From positions 6,612-15,312 of the forward strand of contig DDFE01000055.1 in the NCBI GenBank assembly GCA_002336985.1: a DNA stretch of 8,701 nucleotides. The letters are read 5' to 3'. Under the pieces are notes generated by a model, which worked only from the letters and a program-made list of their open reading frames with translations, was not told the origin of the DNA and ran no database searches. Positions 6,555 through 8,701 of the stretch are shown piece after piece; positions within the stretch are counted from its first letter, which is position 1, and each line of letters begins with the position of its first letter. Made by a program: the position numbers and the translations under genes. The DNA comes from Sphingomonadales bacterium UBA1936 (GTDB taxonomy: Bacteria; Pseudomonadota; Alphaproteobacteria; Sphingomonadales; Sphingomonadaceae).

Positions 6555-7349
6555 TCAGAACGTGAACTCGGTGACGAGCGGAACGTGGTCGGACGGCTTC
6601 ACCCAGCTGCGGCAGGGTTCATGCACGGTGTGCGACACCGCCTGCGCTGCGACATCCTTGGTCGCCCACATATGATCCAGCCGTCGCCCGCGATCCGACG
6701 CCGCCCAATCCTTGGCACGATAGCTCCACCACGTGTGCAGGCGTCCCGGTGCAGGGTAGAATGTCCGACCAAGGTCGACCCAGTCACCTGCCGCCTGAAG
6801 CTTGCCCAGCGTTTCGACCTCGATCGGTGTGTGGCTGACGACGTCGAGCAACGCCTTGTGATTCCACACGTCGCATTCGAGCGGCGCGACGTTGAAATCG
6901 CCGACGATCAGCGTTTTGTCCTTCACGTTTTCCGACCAGCGCGTCATGCGCCCAAGGAAATCGAGCTTCTGGCCGAATTTAGGATTGAGGTTGCGGTCGG
7001 GAATGTCGCCGCCCGCCGGGATATAGACGTTCTCCAGTCGCAGGCCGTTCGGCAACCGCACACCGATATGCCGCGCTTCGCCATTGTCCTGCCAGTCGTT
7101 CCGCAGGTCTTCGGTAAAGGGAATGCGCGACAGAATGGCCACGCCGTGATGCATCGGCTGTCCATTGATCGCGCGGTAGATATAGCCCAGCGGCGCAAAC
7201 AGATCGTGCGGGAAATCGGTATCGCGCGCCTTGGTTTCCTGAAGGCACAACACGTCAGGGGACTGCTCGCGCAGGAACTGTTCGACGATGTCACGCCGAA
7301 AGCGGACCGAATTGATGTTCCAGCTGGCGATCTTCAGGCGGTCGGACAT
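6555..7349 (-). CDS. xthA: Exodeoxyribonuclease III (AP endonuclease, ExoIII/APE1 family)
   Basis: Mg2+-dependent repair nuclease that cuts at abasic sites and trims 3' ends of DNA. The 264-residue protein carries the whole family signature: SWNINSVR (N11), LQETK (E38), HHGVAILSR, NVYIPAGG (Y109), VGDFNVAP (D151, N153), RTFYPAPGRLHTWW, RRLDHMW (D225) and the catalytic SDH with H255. I chose the ATG at 7349, giving MSDRLKIASW, close to the usual family N-terminus; a GTG three codons upstream (7358), directly after an in-frame TAA, would add MAR and cannot be excluded. Neither start has a clear Shine-Dalgarno. The ATG lies in the 3' arm of a perfect 13-bp hairpin (7342-7378), suggesting that initiation may be restrained. 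It follows the CsgG-like gene by 37 nt and precedes ribA by 2 nt. Confidence 0.96.
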   Translation of the reverse strand: MSDRLKIASWNINSVRFRRDIVEQFLREQSPDVLCLQETKARDTDFPHDLFAPLGYIYRAINGQPMHHGVAILSRIPFTEDLRNDWQDNGEARHIGVRLPNGLRLENVYIPAGGDIPDRNLNPKFGQKLDFLGRMTRWSENVKDKTLIVGDFNVAPLECDVWNHKALLDVVSHTPIEVETLGKLQAAGDWVDLGRTFYPAPGRLHTWWSYRAKDWAASDRGRRLDHMWATKDVAAQAVSHTVHEPCRSWVKPSDHVPLVTEFTF

Positions 7350-7378
7350 GCGCGCCACTTAGGGTCGCGCATGTCCGA
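7342..7378 (-). promoter_or_regulatory. Perfect 13-bp inverted repeat over the xthA start codon
   Basis: Arms 7342-7354 and 7366-7378 are exact reverse complements (TCGGACATGCGCG on the plus strand at the first arm), with an 11-nt loop at 7355-7365. In the minus-strand mRNA the hairpin starts 8 nt after the CsgG-like stop codon, and the xthA ATG (7349-7347) sits in the middle of its 3' arm. The loop carries AAGTGG, the only purine-rich stretch near the start and the upstream GTG. There is no U tract after the stem, so it is a poor intrinsic terminator. It may hold back xthA translation or protect the 3' end of the upstream message; both are inferences. Confidence 0.7.
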
Positions 7379-7386
7379 TGCCTAGA

Positions 7387-8352
7387 TCAATATGGTTGCT
7401 GCGAGGGTGCAAGCTTCGTGTTCAGCACCCAGCCGACATTGTCGTTCTCGTCGGCGACTTCCCACCATAGGCCGTTCTGCGGACCGGTCGGATAGACGAC
7501 CGATCCCGGTGGCAGCGTGCGGACTACCTTGCCAGCGGCCGCTGCGGTCGCGCGCATGACGACCGAACCCTGGGTGGTGAACGTCTTCTTCGGCGCGGCC
7601 TGCGCCGTGCCTGCGTCACCGGGACGGACGAGGCCGAGTTCGGTCACCATCTTCGAATAAGCCTGGATGAACGCCATGGTGACAATACGTCCGATGTCCG
7701 TGTTGTCGTAACCGCCGCCGACAGCGCCCACGCCGCCGCCCAGGAAGCCGGTGCCGCCACCGACGCCGAACGAGATGCTGTTCTTGGCTGCATAGCCATC
7801 GACGGTCGAAATCGTTTCGGTCGTGCGGACGTTGGTGAGCGACAGAACGGTATTCGCCTCCATCTTCTTGCTGCCGATGCCGCCCGCAAGCGCGCCGAAG
7901 CGTCCGCCGATCAGGCCGCCGATGGCGCCGCCGACCGCGCTGCCACCCGAATTGCTGTTCGATGCCTGAACTTCCGCGACCAGCACATAGTCGGCTGCCT
8001 TGATCTGGCCTTGTCCGACGTTCGATCCGCGCTGCAGGCCCATGCCGCCGCCGATGTCACGCTCGCGCTGTGCCGCACTCAGGCCCGATCCGCGATCGAC
8101 CAGGTTGAAACAGCCCGAACGCTGCACCAGCACTTTGATCAGCTTCTGCGGACCGGTCAGCTGGAACTGCGTCCAGCCGCGTGGGTCGTCGCCGTCCATG
8201 ACCGATACCGTGCCAAGCTTGCGCGTGCAGCGCGGCACGTCGTCCATCAACTGCTGTTGGGTCTTCTGGGTCTTCGATGGTTTGGCGAGCTGCGCGTTCG
8301 CCGGTGTTGCAACGAGCGCGGCAATGGCCGCGGCAGTGAAAATCTGACGCAT
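7387..8352 (-). CDS. CsgG/HfaB-like exported protein with C-terminal SH3 domain
   Basis: A 321-residue envelope protein. Residues 1-20 form a Sec signal ending ANA-Q; there is no lipobox cysteine, unlike the lipoprotein CsgG of E. coli. Residues about 40-240 follow the CsgG order: RCTRKLGTVSV, SGCFNLVDR (79-87), AADYVLVAEV (119-128), VLSLTNVRTTE (169-179) and a helix to about 238. At the two places where CsgG has membrane-crossing beta-hairpins, this protein has Gly-rich segments: 136-160, with G141, G145, G149, G153 and G157 spaced as a GxxxG zipper, and 196-214. C42 and C81 could form a disulfide. Residues about 257-316 look like a bacterial SH3 domain (VVMRATA, LPPGSVV, WWEVADE, GWVLNTKL), which often bind the cell wall. 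No csgA/B/E/F-like partner is nearby. The start has a good ribosome site. Function unknown: outer-membrane secretion channel or structural envelope factor are possibilities. Confidence 0.85.
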   Translation of the reverse strand: MRQIFTAAAIAALVATPANAQLAKPSKTQKTQQQLMDDVPRCTRKLGTVSVMDGDDPRGWTQFQLTGPQKLIKVLVQRSGCFNLVDRGSGLSAAQRERDIGGGMGLQRGSNVGQGQIKAADYVLVAEVQASNSNSGGSAVGGAIGGLIGGRFGALAGGIGSKKMEANTVLSLTNVRTTETISTVDGYAAKNSISFGVGGGTGFLGGGVGAVGGGYDNTDIGRIVTMAFIQAYSKMVTELGLVRPGDAGTAQAAPKKTFTTQGSVVMRATAAAAGKVVRTLPPGSVVYPTGPQNGLWWEVADENDNVGWVLNTKLAPSQQPY

Positions 8353-8468
8353 TGTGTTCCCCTTACCCCACGGCGCCCCGCTCTTGGGTGCGCGTGAAAC
8401 GACTGTGCGATCCCGTTTCGGTGCGGTGGTCTAGCAGTCGGGCGTTCGCTCCGCTAGGCGCTTCGCGC
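8353..8468. promoter_or_regulatory. Divergent intergenic region between CsgG-like gene and lepA
   Basis: A 116-bp GC-rich gap that should contain promoters for both the minus-strand CsgG-xthA-ribA run and lepA. I see no convincing -35/-10 pair on either strand. A 6-bp inverted repeat (GAAACG 8396-8401, CGTTTC 8414-8419, 12-nt spacer) is the only symmetric element, and two near-identical direct repeats, GGCGTTCGC (8441-8449) and GGCGCTTCGC (8457-8466), lie just before lepA; the second overlaps its probable weak ribosome site (AGG 8456-8458). Confidence 0.4.
8359..8364 (-). promoter_or_regulatory. Shine-Dalgarno of the CsgG-like gene
   Basis: The minus strand reads AAGGGG 6 nt before the ATG at 8352. 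It is the best ribosome-binding site in the window and supports this start over any internal one; most other starts here have weak or no Shine-Dalgarno. Confidence 0.6.
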
Positions 8469-8701
8469 ATGACCCCGCTCGACAAGATCCGCAATTTTTC
8501 GATCATCGCACACATTGACCATGGCAAGTCGACCCTTGCCGACCGGTTAATCCAGACGACTGGCGGCCTGACCGAGCGCGAAATGAGCGCGCAGGTGCTC
8601 GACAACATGGATATCGAGAAGGAACGCGGCATCACCATCAAGGCGCAGACGGTGCGCCTCGACTGGAAGGGGCACGTCCTGAACCTGATGGACACGCCGG
8701 G
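8469..8701 (+). CDS. lepA: Elongation factor 4 (LepA), 5' end only
   Basis: Ribosome-associated GTPase with a role in translation fidelity and initiation or back-translocation. Only the first 77 codons (plus two bases) are in the window, about an eighth of the usual roughly 600 residues. The GTPase core is clear: G1 P-loop AHIDHGKST (14-22), switch I/G2 ERGITIKAQTV (52-62), in which IKAQ after GIT distinguishes LepA from EF-G and TypA, and the beginning of G3 (MDTP, 74-77, next codon starting GG). The start MTPLDKIRNFSIIAHIDHG matches the family N-terminus, so ATG 8469 is secure. The upstream ribosome site is weak (AGG, 10 nt before). It is divergent from the CsgG-like gene. Confidence 0.96.
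   Translation, partial: MTPLDKIRNFSIIAHIDHGKSTLADRLIQTTGGLTEREMSAQVLDNMDIEKERGITIKAQTVRLDWKGHVLNLMDTP

Noticed and set aside
7342..7378. Reading the 13-bp hairpin as a rho-independent terminator
   Set aside because: No run of U follows on either strand, and on the minus strand the stem overlaps the next start codon.
5512..7385. Long plus-strand frames opposite ribA (5512-6393) and xthA (6528-7385)
   Set aside because: Antisense shadows of well-supported genes; no recognisable domain and no ribosome site.
8396..8419. GAAACG / CGTTTC inverted repeat upstream of lepA
   Set aside because: Six bp with a 12-nt spacer is expected by chance often enough; kept only as a note in the intergenic entry.
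1..8701. CRISPR arrays, insertion sequences, tRNA genes, toxin-antitoxin or phage-defence genes
   Set aside because: No spaced repeats, transposase motifs, tRNA-like cloverleaf or defence domains were seen; coding density is filled by household genes.

Overview
The window reads as an ordinary chromosomal core segment of a GC-rich alphaproteobacterium, most likely a sphingomonad (Sphingomonadales). This rests on the high third-position GC, the DUF3576 lipoprotein directly upstream of leuS, the CsgG/SH3 protein, the RibA with a decayed DHBP-synthase-like N-terminus, and strong household-gene similarity recognised by eye. No mobile element, CRISPR array, tRNA, rRNA or phage gene was seen. Assignments come from reading motifs; no database search was run.

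Layout, left to right. (1) 1-2685, minus strand: a DUF3576 lipoprotein gene followed 7 nt later by leuS, whose 3' end lies beyond base 1. (2) 2686-2899: a divergent control region. (3) 2900-3616, plus: a small predicted outer-membrane beta-barrel protein, meeting tail-to-tail a minus-strand ThiE/TenI-like gene (3613-4146). (4) 4170-5506, plus: yggS (PLP homeostasis) and a HAD phosphatase joined by an ATGA start/stop overlap, again meeting tail-to-tail the next minus-strand gene. (5) 5503-8352, minus: a run transcribed as CsgG-like protein, xthA (exonuclease III), ribA (GTP cyclohydrolase II), with gaps of 37 and 2 nt. (6) 8353-8468: a second divergent control region. (7) 8469-8701, plus: the 5' end of lepA (EF-4), cut by the window edge.

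How the genes relate: most are housekeeping functions (aminoacylation, base-excision repair, riboflavin synthesis, PLP homeostasis, translation) with two envelope proteins between them. Three genes touch B-vitamin cofactors (ThiE-like, YggS, RibA), but nothing proves a shared pathway. Both convergent junctions are fully compressed: the stop codons overlap in the same CTAA tetranucleotide, leaving no room for terminators.

I do not see a convincing new multi-gene system. The most notable signals are: a perfect 13-bp hairpin that buries the xthA start codon; a low-GC3, rare-codon patch in the leucine-specific domain of LeuRS; Gly-rich segments (one a regular GxxxG zipper) where CsgG normally has its transmembrane hairpins; a RibA with a decayed DHBP-synthase-like N-terminal domain; and a ThiE-like protein lacking several expected active-site residues.
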